The notes: generated from the letters alone by a model not told the origin. A DNA stretch of 17,861 nt from an uncultured Clostridium sp. (GCA_958349075.1 CATWBR010000028.1:1-17861); one strand, 5' to 3'; positions 1-8,657 are shown, counted from the stretch's first letter. Numbers and translations: made by a program.

Positions 1-56
1 TCTCAATTCACATTTTACAATCCCAAATAAAATTGCCAAAAAATACAAGCCAAGGC

Positions 57-87
57 GTGTCATTTGTCAATTATTGTCAAATGACAC
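57..87. promoter_or_regulatory. Inverted repeat upstream of the activator gene, putative operator
   Basis: A perfect 10-bp inverted repeat, GTGTCATTTG (57-66) and CAAATGACAC (78-87), is separated by 11 nt. Its interior holds TTGTCAATTATTGTCAA (64-80), which closely resembles TTGCCAATTATTTGCCAA read on the minus strand at 17799-17816 upstream of grdE. Further TTGCCAAA-like copies lie at about 32-40 and 91-107. The dyad and its recurrence are seen directly. That it binds the adjacent sigma-54 activator, as autoregulation, is inference. Confidence 0.5.
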
Positions 88-112
88 ACATTTGCCAAAT
101 TTGCCATTTTCA

Positions 113-142
113 CTGTCACTCCCAGTAATTCTATGGTATAAT
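113..142 (+). promoter_or_regulatory. Sigma-70-like extended -10 promoter of the activator gene
   Basis: TATAAT lies at 137-142, preceded by TG at 134-135, giving an extended -10. A weak -35 candidate, CTGTCA (113-118), sits 18 nt upstream. The predicted start is near 149, leaving a leader of roughly 110 nt before the ATG at 258. No sigma-54 GG-N10-GC element was seen here, so the activator is probably made from the housekeeping polymerase. Confidence 0.5.
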
Positions 143-165
143 GTGCGCATAGCGGACATTATACC
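135..165. repeat. Inverted repeat overlapping the activator -10 box
   Basis: GGTATAATGT (135-144) and ACATTATACC (156-165) form a perfect 10-bp inverted repeat with an 11-nt spacer. The left arm contains the -10 hexamer, and the right arm presents a TATAAT on the opposite strand. It could be an operator that occludes the promoter, a hairpin at the transcript start, or a symmetric divergent -10. Only the symmetry is directly visible. Confidence 0.45.
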
Positions 166-257
166 TGCGCATGCCGGGTTTTTGCGTCCACCGCAGAATT
201 CGGGCGCTGAGTTCCGTCGGAGACACTTTTATCACCACCATCTAAAGGAGGACTAAC

Positions 258-2000
258 ATGGCAAATCTGGAGGAAATCCGTGCCTCGACCGAAAGGCTGG
301 TGACTGCTGTCAGCGATGCGCTCCGTCTGGAAATCGCTATCTTTGACGACAGCAGCAACCTTTTCTTCTGCACCCCTACCTACTTAAAGAAAAAAGGCCG
401 CGTGGTACATGCGCCGTTTATACGGGAAGTCATTGAAAACGGCAGTGTTCTTGTCAACAAGCCCGGCGAGATGCCGTCCTGCATCGGCTGCCGTTTTAAA
501 GAACACTGTCCATCCACAATTGAGGTGCTTTGCTGTATCCATGCCGGCACTGAGATTGCGGGAGTGGCGTCATTTACTTCTTTTACAAAGGAAGGACAGC
601 GGCGCATTATTGATAATACGGCCGTTTACCTGAATGCAATCACCGAGCTTGCCAATCTGATCGGGGATCTTCTGGCTAATAAGACGGGAAAAAGCGGATT
701 TGCCAATCTGGACGCCACATTAGCCGCCTCCATGGAGCTTTGCCCCCAGCCGGTGCTTCTCACCGATCCCCACGGGGTTATCCTTCAATATAACCAGATG
801 GCTTCCAATTTTCTTAAGTTCTGCAACAGCACAAGCTCCTCCCTCTGGCAGATCTTTCCGGAGGCCGTTGTCAGAAAAATCATGGACGGAAATAACCTGT
901 TTGAGAAAAATGTAACCATTGGAAATATGGCGACGAAGGTTACCACGCGAGCCGTCATGAACGGGGAGCAAATAAATGCCTTTTTCATCCGGTTGTCCGG
1001 GGAGATTTCCGAGCCGCAGGAGGAATCGGGATTTTTCGGAAAAATCGTAGGCCACAGTCCTCAAATAGAAACGGTACAGAGGCTGATTAAAAAAGTAGCA
1101 GACAGCCCTACCCCCGTCTTAATTACAGGGGAAACCGGAACCGGCAAGGAACTGGTGGCCCGCGCCATCCACGAACAGAGCAGCCGAAATAAATATCCCT
1201 TTGTCGCGGTGAACTGTTCAGGGATTCCCGATACGTTATTTGAAAGTGAGCTGTTTGGCTATGAGGAAGGAGCCTTTACCGGAGCAAAAAAGGGCGGTAA
1301 AATCGGTAAGATAGAAATGGCGCAGGGAGGAACCCTTTTCCTGGATGAAATAGGGGAGCTGCCGTTGTTTGCTCAGCCCAAGCTCCTGAGGGTCCTGCAG
1401 GAATATGAACTGGAACGGGTGGGATCGAATAAGAAGGTCCACCTGGATATCCGGATTATTGCCGCGACAAACAGGAGCCTCAGTGATATGGTGGCGGAGC
1501 GCACATTCCGCGGGGATTTATTTTACCGGATTAATGTGATTAATCTGAAGCTGCCGCCTCTGCGTGCGCGGAGGGAAGATATCATGCCTATCGCAGCCGA
1601 TTATCTCGAGACTCTCCGCACCAGAATGCGCACCCCTCTTAAAAAATTCGCGCCGGAAACCGAGGAACTGCTGGTGTCTTACGACTGGCCCGGCAATGTA
1701 CGTGAACTTCAGAATATGCTTGAATATGCCGCCAATCTCTGTGAGACGGATACACTGGCCCCGGCAGATCTCCCGGAAATTCTGACGCTGAAAACACAGA
1801 CTTTTGAAAAGATGGCGTCGAGGCCCATGCCTGCGCGAAGCAGCAGTGAACAGGTACTCACCGGACTGCTGGAAAAATACGGATATACGTTGGAGGGTAA
1901 AAAGCAGATCGCGTCCGAGCTGGGAATCAGCCTCAGGACCCTCTATCGGAAACTCAACCGGCTCAACATACAGCATCCCGACATCACGCTGCCACGCTAA
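258..2000 (+). CDS. Sigma-54-dependent transcriptional activator (enhancer-binding protein)
   Basis: This is a 580-residue regulator with the usual three-part layout. The N-terminal region (about 1-140) is a sensor-like stretch with a Cys cluster (C75, C78, C84, C92, C93) that could bind metal or respond to redox; I do not recognise its family. A PAS-like segment follows (about 150-250). The AAA+ domain (about 261-485) shows Walker A GETGTGKE at 291-298, the sigma-54 contact loop GAFTGA at 338-343 and a Walker B segment with D363/E364. A Fis-type helix-turn-helix ends the protein (about 545-570). The start is fixed by AAAGGAGG just upstream of the ATG at 258. Perfect GG-N10-GC promoters precede the transporter gene next door and grdE, so this is the likely activator of both. 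Sigma-54 activator function is secure; target genes and the inducing signal are inference. Related clostridial regulators such as PrdR of proline reductase have analogous jobs. Confidence 0.93.
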   Translation: MANLEEIRASTERLVTAVSDALRLEIAIFDDSSNLFFCTPTYLKKKGRVVHAPFIREVIENGSVLVNKPGEMPSCIGCRFKEHCPSTIEVLCCIHAGTEIAGVASFTSFTKEGQRRIIDNTAVYLNAITELANLIGDLLANKTGKSGFANLDATLAASMELCPQPVLLTDPHGVILQYNQMASNFLKFCNSTSSSLWQIFPEAVVRKIMDGNNLFEKNVTIGNMATKVTTRAVMNGEQINAFFIRLSGEISEPQEESGFFGKIVGHSPQIETVQRLIKKVADSPTPVLITGETGTGKELVARAIHEQSSRNKYPFVAVNCSGIPDTLFESELFGYEEGAFTGAKKGGKIGKIEMAQGGTLFLDEIGELPLFAQPKLLRVLQEYELERVGSNKKVHLDIRIIAATNRSLSDMVAERTFRGDLFYRINVINLKLPPLRARREDIMPIAADYLETLRTRMRTPLKKFAPETEELLVSYDWPGNVRELQNMLEYAANLCETDTLAPADLPEILTLKTQTFEKMASRPMPARSSSEQVLTGLLEKYGYTLEGKKQIASELGISLRTLYRKLNRLNIQHPDITLPR

Positions 2001-2012
2001 AGTTTATTGGAT

Positions 2013-2068
2013 TTAATTGACAGACTTTACCAATTGTCATTTCAAAATGTCATTTAACTGTCAATTAA
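2013..2068. promoter_or_regulatory. Putative upstream activator sites for the transporter gene
   Basis: TTAATTGACAG (2013-2023) and CTGTCAATTAA (2058-2068) form a perfect 11-bp inverted repeat. Between them lie AATTGTCATTT and AATGTCATTT. The AATTGACAG half-site recurs upstream of grdE (CTGTCAATT on plus at 17792-17800). The cluster lies about 105-175 bp upstream of the sigma-54 promoter, the usual range for enhancer-binding sites. The repeats are seen directly; the binding protein is inferred. Confidence 0.5.
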
Positions 2069-2172
2069 TATTTCGTTTTAATGAAACCGATCTTCATAAT
2101 ATATTTTCTATCTGTCCCTTTTTGCTTGTTAATCATATGTATTTACATGTTTCCTCATTGCATTTGTCCTTT

Positions 2173-2190
2173 TTGGCACGTTATTTGCTT
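2173..2190 (+). promoter_or_regulatory. Sigma-54 (-24/-12) promoter of the nhaC-like gene
   Basis: TTGGCACGTTATTTGCTT matches the sigma-54 consensus TTGGCAC-N5-TTGCW, with GG at 2175-2176 and GC at 2187-2188 spaced by exactly 10 nt. The predicted start is near 2200, giving a leader of about 90 nt before the ATG at 2289. The GAFTGA-bearing activator immediately upstream supports the call. Confidence 0.85.
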
Positions 2191-2288
2191 TTAAAATAAA
2201 GCATCAATGGCTGGCTTAACAAAGGGGCGCATACCTGATAACGAAAATGAGGGTGCCGCCGGCCGGCCGACAAAAAGGAGGAAGATAT

Positions 2289-3899
2289 ATGGATATGCAA
2301 GTCAACTATGGGATACTGGCCTTAGTTCCGCCTATTATCGCTATCGGTCTATGTTTTGCGACAAAGCAGGTTCTAATCTCCATGTTCGCAGGCCTCTTCG
2401 CCGGTTCACTGATCATCAGCAGCTGGAACCCGCTGGGGGCATGCTCCTATGCATTATCCGTCATTTCCACAAATATGGCGGATAATGTGATACTGTTACT
2501 GTTTACCCTATTTATGGGTGTCGGGATTTCCTTTATATGGAAACTGGGCGGAAGCTTTGCCCTGGCGGAGGCCGCAAAGAGACGGTTCAAAAAGAGGCGT
2601 TCTGTCTGCCTGGGCACGTGGGGTCTTGGAATGGTGTGCTCTGTCAACGACTGTCTGGTCGCCGCCGTAGACGGCAATGTATTCCGTGACATTTGTAAGG
2701 ATTACAGAATCTCTTCCGAGAAGCTCTCCTACGTACTGGATTCTACTGCGGCCCCCGCGGCGGCCCTGTTTATTTCCGACTGGATTGCCTATCAGATCAG
2801 CATGATCGATCAGGGGCTGGAGCAGGCCGGTATCACCGGAATCTCACCGGTCAGTGCATACATAAAGGGACTTCCGTTTAACATGTATTCTATTTTTACC
2901 CTCATTTTCGTAGGTATGTTAATGTACACCGGCCGCGATTACGGCCCTATGCTGAAGGCGGAAGTCCGCGCCCTGAAGACCGGACAGTACACAAAACCCG
3001 AGGCGAACCCAATGCTTGATGTCGGCAATGAACTGGGTGAGCCGAAACGTACAAAACCGATGATCCGCTCCTTCGTCCTCCCGATCGCAGTGGCATTTAC
3101 AATTATTATATCCGGTATTATTTACACAGGCTACACGAATCCGGCCAGAACCGCCCCGGGCGTAATGGCAATCCTCGACGCATGTGACGCACAGATGGCT
3201 CTTTACTGGGGTTCCTTCGGTATGGCGGTAACAGGCATCGTAATCGCTCTCACCAGCCATATTATGACCTTCGAAGAAACGATGAATACCATCGTTGACG
3301 GTTTCAAGCTCATGGCCTTAACCGGCGCCATCCTCGTTATGGCATGGTCCTTAGGGTCTGTAACCAAAAGCATGGGGCTGGGCGCTTTCGTAGCCCAGTA
3401 TGTCGGCGCCAGCATCCCGACCGGCTTCCTTCCCCTTCTCGTTCTCGGCTGTTCCATTCTCGTTGCATTCGCAACCGGAACCTCCTGGGGGACAATGGCC
3501 ATCATGACGCCTCTGGCTATCCAGTTGGGCTATACGCTCACCGGCGATGTGGAATTCTCGGTCGGTATGTGCGGCGCAGTCCTTTCAGGCGCAATTTTAG
3601 GCGATCATGCGTCTCCTGTATCCGATACCACGGTTATGGCTTCCATCTTCTCAGGCGCCGACCATATCGACCATGTGGCGACACAGCTGCCATACGCCCT
3701 TACCGTCGGAGGTGTTATCGCAGTTTTATACCTGATATTCGGTTTCACCGAGGTGTCACCGTTTGTTCTGCTTCCAATCGGCGTGGTCATACTGTTTTTC
3801 CTGCAGATCATTTTGCATAAGTTCTATATGAAGCGCTACGGTATCGATCCGAATTATTCAAAGTCCATGACGGAAGATCATGTGAAGCAGGAAGCCTGA
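2289..3899 (+). CDS. nhaC: NhaC-family Na+/H+ antiporter-like membrane transporter
   Basis: This is a 536-residue polytopic membrane protein with about 12 hydrophobic segments. NhaC-family signatures are visible: ATGTSWGTMA at 395-404 and GDHASPVSDTT at 438-448. Characterised members exchange sodium for protons, but the family also contains transporters of organic solutes, so the substrate is open. An upstream in-frame ATG at 2247 exists, but AAAAGGAGGAAG directly before the ATG at 2289 fixes that start. The gene has its own sigma-54 promoter and shares upstream motifs with grdE. This suggests it is made together with glycine reductase, either to import the substrate or to manage the sodium/proton gradient during glycine reduction. 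The family call is strong; the functional link is inference. It ends 88 bp before the convergent desulfurase gene, across a shared terminator. Confidence 0.88.
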   Translation: MDMQVNYGILALVPPIIAIGLCFATKQVLISMFAGLFAGSLIISSWNPLGACSYALSVISTNMADNVILLLFTLFMGVGISFIWKLGGSFALAEAAKRRFKKRRSVCLGTWGLGMVCSVNDCLVAAVDGNVFRDICKDYRISSEKLSYVLDSTAAPAAALFISDWIAYQISMIDQGLEQAGITGISPVSAYIKGLPFNMYSIFTLIFVGMLMYTGRDYGPMLKAEVRALKTGQYTKPEANPMLDVGNELGEPKRTKPMIRSFVLPIAVAFTIIISGIIYTGYTNPARTAPGVMAILDACDAQMALYWGSFGMAVTGIVIALTSHIMTFEETMNTIVDGFKLMALTGAILVMAWSLGSVTKSMGLGAFVAQYVGASIPTGFLPLLVLGCSILVAFATGTSWGTMAIMTPLAIQLGYTLTGDVEFSVGMCGAVLSGAILGDHASPVSDTTVMASIFSGADHIDHVATQLPYALTVGGVIAVLYLIFGFTEVSPFVLLPIGVVILFFLQIILHKFYMKRYGIDPNYSKSMTEDHVKQEA

Positions 3900-3930
3900 G
3901 CCATCGGGCCAGGCAGTTAAGAAAGGCAGT

Positions 3931-3987
3931 GAGAGGCTGCCGCAAAGTGGATATTCAGCAGGATAACCCATTTTGCGGCAGCCTCTC
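3931..3987. terminator. Strong hairpin between convergent genes, likely bidirectional terminator
   Basis: GAGAGGCTGCCGCAAA (3931-3946) and TTTGCGGCAGCCTCTC (3972-3987) form a perfect 16-bp inverted repeat with a 25-nt loop. It fills the gap between the transporter gene, which ends at 3899, and the convergent desulfurase gene, whose stop codon starts at 3988. T-rich stretches follow on each side but are short (CTTATTC on plus, CTTTCTTAA on minus), so termination on each strand is likely but not textbook. Confidence 0.75.
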
Positions 3988-5130
3988 TTATTCTATCTCC
4001 GCCAGTTCTTTCACCGCACGGATTCCCTCTTCTATCTCCTCCTCCGTATTAAACCAGGAAAAGCTGAACCGCACCATTCCCTGTTCCACCGTCCCCATAG
4101 ACTGGTGCATCAGGGGTGCGCAGTGAGCGCCGGGCCTGGTGGAAATCCCGTAGACGTCCGCCAGCTCATCGCTGACTCTTGCCGAATCGTAATCCAGGAT
4201 ATTGAGGGCCACAATCGGCGCCCGGTTATCAGTCGAAAAATCTCCATAAATACGCACCCCGGGAATCCCTCTCACTCCGTCATAGAACTTTCGCATCAGC
4301 TTCGTCTCCCTGCTGTGAATCACATCCATGCCCGTCCCGTCGATAAACTCCAGGGCGGCATGCAGCCCCGCGATCCCATGGCCGTTCAGGGTTCCTGCCT
4401 CCAACGCGGCGGGCATCTCAAAAGGCTGTTCTTTATTATAAGTCTGGATGCCGCTTCCGCCTGACTTCAGCGGTGATATCTTCAATCCCTCACGGACGCA
4501 GAGTCCTCCGGTTCCCTGTGGGCCAAGAAGGCCTTTGTGCCCGGTAAAGCAAAGCACGTCTATATTCATGGCCTGCATATCGATCTCCAGGGTCCCCGCT
4601 GTCTGGGATGCGTCTACCAGGAACAGCAGATGGTGTTTCCGGCAAAAGTTTCCTATCCTCTTTAAATCCACGCTGTTGCCGGTCAGGTTGGATGCATGGG
4701 TGCAGACCACCGCTCCGGTATCGGGGCGCCGGACGGTTTCCAGCGCATCATAGCAAAGCTCCCCCCTGTCCCCACAAGGCAGAAACGAAAGATCCGTCCC
4801 CATTTTTTCCAGCCGGTAAAGAGGACGCAGAACCGAATTATGCTCCATCACGGTCGTGATCACATGCCCGGAGCCCTGCAGCAGGCCGAGAATCGCCGTA
4901 TTCAGCGCCTCCGTGGAATTAGAGGTAAAAGCCGTCTGCCCCGGCTCCCCCGCGTGAAACAGTTTTGCCAGCCGCGCGCGCGTCTCATAGATAAGGCGGG
5001 AGGCATCCATTGAGGATTCATAGGCTCCGCGGCTGGAATTCCCAAGGTGATTCATTGCGCGGACCACTGCCCCGATCACGCAGTCCGGCTTTTTCAGCGT
5101 AGTTGCGGCATTATCAAAATAGATTCCCAT
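3988..5130 (-). CDS. Cysteine desulfurase / selenocysteine lyase-like aminotransferase class V enzyme
   Basis: This is a 380-residue PLP enzyme of the NifS/CsdB type. Visible hallmarks are the cofactor-stacking His97 (VMEHNS), the Schiff-base Lys199 (FTGHKGLLGP) and the catalytic Cys337 (RPGAHCAPL). Family members remove sulfur from cysteine, or selenium from selenocysteine, as an enzyme-bound persulfide or perselenide. Here it is the last gene of the selC-selA-selB-yedE-yedF-DUF3343 operon, 15 bp after the DUF3343 gene. It most plausibly delivers reduced selenium towards selenophosphate synthesis rather than general iron-sulfur assembly, as no iscU or sufBCD neighbour is present. Its stop codon abuts the terminator hairpin. 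The start is supported by GGAAGGAAA upstream of the ATG. Enzyme class is secure; preference for selenium is inference. Confidence 0.88.
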   Translation of the reverse strand: MGIYFDNAATTLKKPDCVIGAVVRAMNHLGNSSRGAYESSMDASRLIYETRARLAKLFHAGEPGQTAFTSNSTEALNTAILGLLQGSGHVITTVMEHNSVLRPLYRLEKMGTDLSFLPCGDRGELCYDALETVRRPDTGAVVCTHASNLTGNSVDLKRIGNFCRKHHLLFLVDASQTAGTLEIDMQAMNIDVLCFTGHKGLLGPQGTGGLCVREGLKISPLKSGGSGIQTYNKEQPFEMPAALEAGTLNGHGIAGLHAALEFIDGTGMDVIHSRETKLMRKFYDGVRGIPGVRIYGDFSTDNRAPIVALNILDYDSARVSDELADVYGISTRPGAHCAPLMHQSMGTVEQGMVRFSFSWFNTEEEIEEGIRAVKELAEIE

Positions 5131-5145
5131 CCGGTTTCCTTCCTT

Positions 5146-5385
5146 TCAAAACATCATCTGCACCATGTCTTCCCATTCAATCTTTCTCTGCTCCAGCAGC
5201 GCGCCCAGCCGCTCTTTTTCACCTTCAGGCGAACACCACGCCAGGCCGCAGCCCGCCGAAAGTTCCCTTGGGACGGGTATAATCCGTCCTGGAACCTCCT
5301 GTGCTCTGCAGTTTTTCTCCATCTCAATGGCTCCGGCCGTCGTATGGAACGTAATGATTACCTTTGGTTCCTTTTTCCGTATCAT
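5146..5385 (-). CDS. DUF3343 putative selenium/sulfur carrier protein
   Basis: This is a small 79-residue protein recognised as DUF3343-like. It has an N-terminal beta strand (VIITFHTTAGAIEMEK), then a PVPRELSAGCGLAWC segment with Cys46 and Cys51. Members of this family are commonly found beside yedE, yedF and selenium genes and are described as putative Se/S carriers; I know of no firm biochemical role. The two cysteines after the PRELSAGC stretch are the likely sulfur or selenium handling site. GGGGGAG precedes the ATG at 5385. It lies between the TusA-like and desulfurase genes with gaps of 21 and 15 bp, so it is surely cotranscribed and may relay chalcogen between these two proteins. Confidence 0.8.
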   Translation of the reverse strand: MIRKKEPKVIITFHTTAGAIEMEKNCRAQEVPGRIIPVPRELSAGCGLAWCSPEGEKERLGALLEQRKIEWEDMVQMMF

Positions 5386-5406
5386 GGCGCTCCCCCCTGT
5401 TTTTCC

Positions 5407-5610
5407 TTAATAAATTCGTATTTCAAATTCCGCATCCCGTTCCGTCACGGCCACCTGACGGCCCTGGTTCCTCGCATACTTTTCCACATTCTGCCTGGCA
5501 TACGGTTCACTGACCAGCACCTTTATCTCTTCGTTCCCTGATTTTAAAGCCTGCGCCGTAAGCAGCACAGGTTCCGGACAGGACAGTCCCCTTGCATCAA
5601 CCTCGTACAT
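5407..5610 (-). CDS. yedF: TusA/SirA-like sulfurtransferase, YedF-type selenium-associated carrier
   Basis: This 67-residue protein has the TusA-family signature near its start, ARGLSCPEPVL, with the conserved Cys11 in CPEP. TusA-family proteins accept and pass on persulfide sulfur. Selenium-associated YedF proteins carry this domain plus a C-terminal extension, and from general knowledge are nearer 190 residues. This copy is only the TusA domain, so the symbol is by context. AGGAGGAG upstream of the ATG at 5610 fixes the start. It lies 18 bp after yedE and 21 bp before the DUF3343 gene. YedE importing the element and this protein carrying it to the desulfurase or SelD is a plausible chain, but not shown by sequence alone. 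Confidence 0.82.
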   Translation of the reverse strand: MYEVDARGLSCPEPVLLTAQALKSGNEEIKVLVSEPYARQNVEKYARNQGRQVAVTERDAEFEIRIY

Positions 5611-5628
5611 CTCTGCTCCTCCTGAATA

Positions 5629-6726
5629 TTATATTTTATCTGTTCTTTTTTTCTTCACAAACCCTATCAGAAACAACACTGCAATACAGAGAACGAGCGC
5701 CGTCTTACCGGCCGCATTGAGTCCGCCGGCCGTCGCTTCCGTGGTCTGTGCCGCTGCCGCAGCCGCTCCCGCCGCAAGCCCGAAATTATGGCAGAAGGCC
5801 GCACCCACAAGCAGTCCCAGGAAAGTCACCGCCGAATCGGAAGAGCCCTGTCCGGCCAGTACAAGCTGCCTTAAGGGACAGCCTCCGGCCAGTACGGCCG
5901 CAAATCCCACCGCATACAGCCCAAGGAAATTCCAAAGATGGTTAGAATGCGAAATTGGCTGGCCGTCGAATGAAAGTTTGAAGCCGCCTGCAGCCAGGTT
6001 AAAGAGAAGCATCACGATAAAAAAGCCGCCAATGACCGATAGCAGGTCGAAGTTCTTCATTAAAATTACATCGCGGATGCTGCCCGCAAAGCAGGCTCTG
6101 TTTTTCTGGGCAATCGCACCGAATAAAAGGCCCGCGGCCAGTGAAATAAGCACAGGCGCATGCATGCTGCCGGGACCTTTCTCACTGAAGGCAAATAATG
6201 CCGTAATATTACACAGCAGAAGCAATAATGCCAGAACGATGGGAAGAACCGCACCCGACCCGCTTGACGCCGGATAAGCCCTGCCCAGGGAAAAACCTTT
6301 TTTCAATGCCGCCGTTCCGGTGAATACGCCTGCGCCAAACCCCAGCAGCCCGACGTAGGCATTCAGGTCCCCTGCCGACATGCGGATGAGCATGCGCAGC
6401 GGGCAGCCGAGGAATGCCAGGGAACCTATCATCATGATGACTCCTAAAAGGAAACGGATCATCGGTGAAGAACCTGCCGTAGAGCGGTATTCCTTCGTTG
6501 CAAGCGCAATCAGGAACGCTCCGCAGACGAACCCCACTATTTCCGGCCTCATGTACTGTACTAAGGGGGCTGTGTGGAGTTTCATGGCCCCGGCGGAGTC
6601 CCGGATAAAGCAGGCGACACAAATCGCCATGTTTTTCGGATTGCCTGAGTAGGCCAGGAGGGCGCCCAGCAGCCCCATCACTGCCCCGCTTATCAATAAA
6701 GTTCTTTTATTCTGACCGATATTCAT
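5629..6726 (-). CDS. yedE: YedE-family putative selenium transporter
   Basis: This is a 365-residue multi-spanning membrane protein of the YeeE/YedE family. It shows an internal duplication: ACFIRD (38-43) and GCPLRM (107-112) in the first half are mirrored by ACFAGSIRD (211-219) and GCPLRQ (282-287) in the second. Conserved cysteines C36, C39, C108, C212 and C283 lie in or near membrane segments, as expected for thiol-mediated sulfur or selenium passage in this family. The C-terminal part has an Ala-rich loop before the last helix. A GTG codon at 6735 could start the frame nine bases earlier, but GGGAG is well spaced only for the ATG at 6726. It follows selB by 17 bp. Selenium specificity is inferred from its place between selB and yedF. 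Confidence 0.88.
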   Translation of the reverse strand: MNIGQNKRTLLISGAVMGLLGALLAYSGNPKNMAICVACFIRDSAGAMKLHTAPLVQYMRPEIVGFVCGAFLIALATKEYRSTAGSSPMIRFLLGVIMMIGSLAFLGCPLRMLIRMSAGDLNAYVGLLGFGAGVFTGTAALKKGFSLGRAYPASSGSGAVLPIVLALLLLLCNITALFAFSEKGPGSMHAPVLISLAAGLLFGAIAQKNRACFAGSIRDVILMKNFDLLSVIGGFFIVMLLFNLAAGGFKLSFDGQPISHSNHLWNFLGLYAVGFAAVLAGGCPLRQLVLAGQGSSDSAVTFLGLLVGAAFCHNFGLAAGAAAAAAQTTEATAGGLNAAGKTALVLCIAVLFLIGFVKKKRTDKI

Positions 6727-6743
6727 ATAATCCACTCTCCCTT

Positions 6744-8657
6744 TTATTTTATGTACGGAACACGGACCTCCCCCTGTTTTTTCGTAATCTTTTTCTGATC
6801 AAACGCATCCAGCAGCATAACCGCGTATTTTCTGGACGTTCCAAGCATATCCCTGTACTCTCCGAGTGAGATATCAGGATGATTTTCCAGATGGCCTTTG
6901 AGGAGGGCAACCGCCTTTTCCCATTCGGTTTTTTCCATATAGACACCCGGCGCGGTTTTGACCAGAGCTTCATTTTTAACCAGTTCCGCAATAATCTGCC
7001 TAGCCTGCTTTTTATCTTTAAAACCGTCAATCACCTCATCGGCCGGCGGTACCTCGACACCAGCCGTCCGGTAACGTTCCCGGATGGCTGCCATCATACC
7101 GGACAGCTCATTGGAATAACCGGCTGAAAATCCATCCAGGGCGGCCGTACTCCCGGAGACCGTCACGATACCGCGTTTGACCAGCTCCTGGAAAAGCTCC
7201 TCGGACCGTTTCGCATCCCTCAGGTAAAAATGTTCCGTCAGACGGCTTTTCAGCTCTTCCTTTTCCATACCGGCCGCAATGGGGTTTGCCTCATGAAAGC
7301 GGTTCAGGCAGTTCTTTGTAAACTCGATTATTACGTTCCAATATTCTTTGTGAATACAGCTCTTACCGTTTACGGCCAGTATTTTCTTCTGCTTCTTTAG
7401 TTTTTCTAAAAGCCCCTCCGTATAAGAGGCGGCGGCATTCAGCCTGAGTGACAAGTCATGGAGATCCGGGAAATACCTGCTTCTTTCTTTTATTATCACC
7501 TCCAACACTTCTTCGTCACTGCCGTATTCCTTGATTTTGAGAGAGGCGATTGCCTCCTCCTGAAAACGCTTGTGTTTGCCCGCCTCCGAGTCCAGGATGA
7601 TTCCGCCTCCAAATGTCTCCACCGGCGAATAGAAGCGGATAATAAAGCGGTCTCCCCGTTTGACGGAAACCGGCCCGTCAAACCGAAGCTGTGCATATGC
7701 CTCTTCCCCGGCTTTTATTTCGTCGCAGTCCAGCAGAACCGCTTTACAGATAGACTGGGCCGAACCGTAGCTGATGTGCACCCGGTCCCCGTTCCGGAGC
7801 AGGCGTACGGAACTTTTAAAAAGACGCACTCTGACATCCATCTGGCGGCTGACCGGCATGGAACCCACAGCAGCCAGGATCTCCCCGCGCTCCAGCTCCT
7901 CCTTCTTTATGCCCGCCAGATTGAGCGCCGTGCGCTGGCCGGCATAAGCGGTCTCCGACTTTTCTCCGTGATTCTCAATCCCCCGAATCTTTACGACACG
8001 GCCCTGAGGATAGACTTCTATCTCCTGTCCCAGCCGGCAGTACCCCTCCAAAAGTGTACCGGTCACCACGGTTCCAAAACCCTCCATTGAAAACACCCTG
8101 TCTATCGGGAGGCGGAAAAGCTCCTGCTCTTCTCTGCGCTTCACCGTATCCCGTACCGCTTCCAGAATCATATTGCGCAGTGTCTCAATATTTTGTCCCG
8201 TATAGGAGGACACGCGGACCGACCGGGCATTCTCAAGAAAACTTCCCTTCACCATCTCCCTGGTATCCTCTTCCACCATATCCGCCCATTCCCCGTCCAC
8301 CATGTCTGCTTTGGTGAAAACGAGAATTCCCCGCCTGATGTTCAGCATTTTAAGTATCTCAAAGTGTTCCGTGGTCTGGGGCATTACCCCCTCGTCCAGC
8401 GCCACTGCCAGCAGCACCAGATCGATCCCCCCGATACCCGCAAGCATATTTTTGACAAACCGCTCATGTCCCGGCACATCGATGATTCCGATATGCTGCC
8501 CTTCTTCACCCGGCATACCGGCAAATCCCAGTTCAATTGTGATGCCTCTCTTTTGTTCTTCTTTCAGACGATCGGTGTCCGTCCCTGTCAATGCCTTAAT
8601 CAGACAGGTTTTTCCGTGATCCACATGGCCTGCCGTACCGACTATTACATTATGCAT
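6744..8657 (-). CDS. selB: Selenocysteine-specific elongation factor SelB
   Basis: This 637-residue GTPase delivers Sec-tRNA(Sec) to UGA codons marked by a SECIS hairpin. The EF-Tu-like G domain is clear: GHVDHGKT at 10-17 (G1), RGITIE around 37-42 (G2), DVPGH at 60-64 (G3) and TKAD at 115-118 (G4). Beta-barrel domains follow to about residue 340. The C-terminal part (about 370-637) has the lysine-rich, winged-helix character of the SECIS-binding region. The length suits the family. The ATG overlaps the end of selA by 8 nt (GATGCATAATG), which indicates translational coupling. It is needed to read the two in-frame UGAs in grdA and grdB on the same strand upstream. Confidence 0.96.
   Translation of the reverse strand: MHNVIVGTAGHVDHGKTCLIKALTGTDTDRLKEEQKRGITIELGFAGMPGEEGQHIGIIDVPGHERFVKNMLAGIGGIDLVLLAVALDEGVMPQTTEHFEILKMLNIRRGILVFTKADMVDGEWADMVEEDTREMVKGSFLENARSVRVSSYTGQNIETLRNMILEAVRDTVKRREEQELFRLPIDRVFSMEGFGTVVTGTLLEGYCRLGQEIEVYPQGRVVKIRGIENHGEKSETAYAGQRTALNLAGIKKEELERGEILAAVGSMPVSRQMDVRVRLFKSSVRLLRNGDRVHISYGSAQSICKAVLLDCDEIKAGEEAYAQLRFDGPVSVKRGDRFIIRFYSPVETFGGGIILDSEAGKHKRFQEEAIASLKIKEYGSDEEVLEVIIKERSRYFPDLHDLSLRLNAAASYTEGLLEKLKKQKKILAVNGKSCIHKEYWNVIIEFTKNCLNRFHEANPIAAGMEKEELKSRLTEHFYLRDAKRSEELFQELVKRGIVTVSGSTAALDGFSAGYSNELSGMMAAIRERYRTAGVEVPPADEVIDGFKDKKQARQIIAELVKNEALVKTAPGVYMEKTEWEKAVALLKGHLENHPDISLGEYRDMLGTSRKYAVMLLDAFDQKKITKKQGEVRVPYIK

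Noticed and set aside
74..256. Short plus-strand open frame before the activator
   Set aside because: It begins with TTG, has no ribosome binding site, and covers the promoter and dyad repeats; its protein shows no recognisable feature.
3973..5013. Long plus-strand frames opposite the desulfurase gene
   Set aside because: They are antisense to a well-recognised enzyme, lack ribosome binding sites, and have no recognisable domains.
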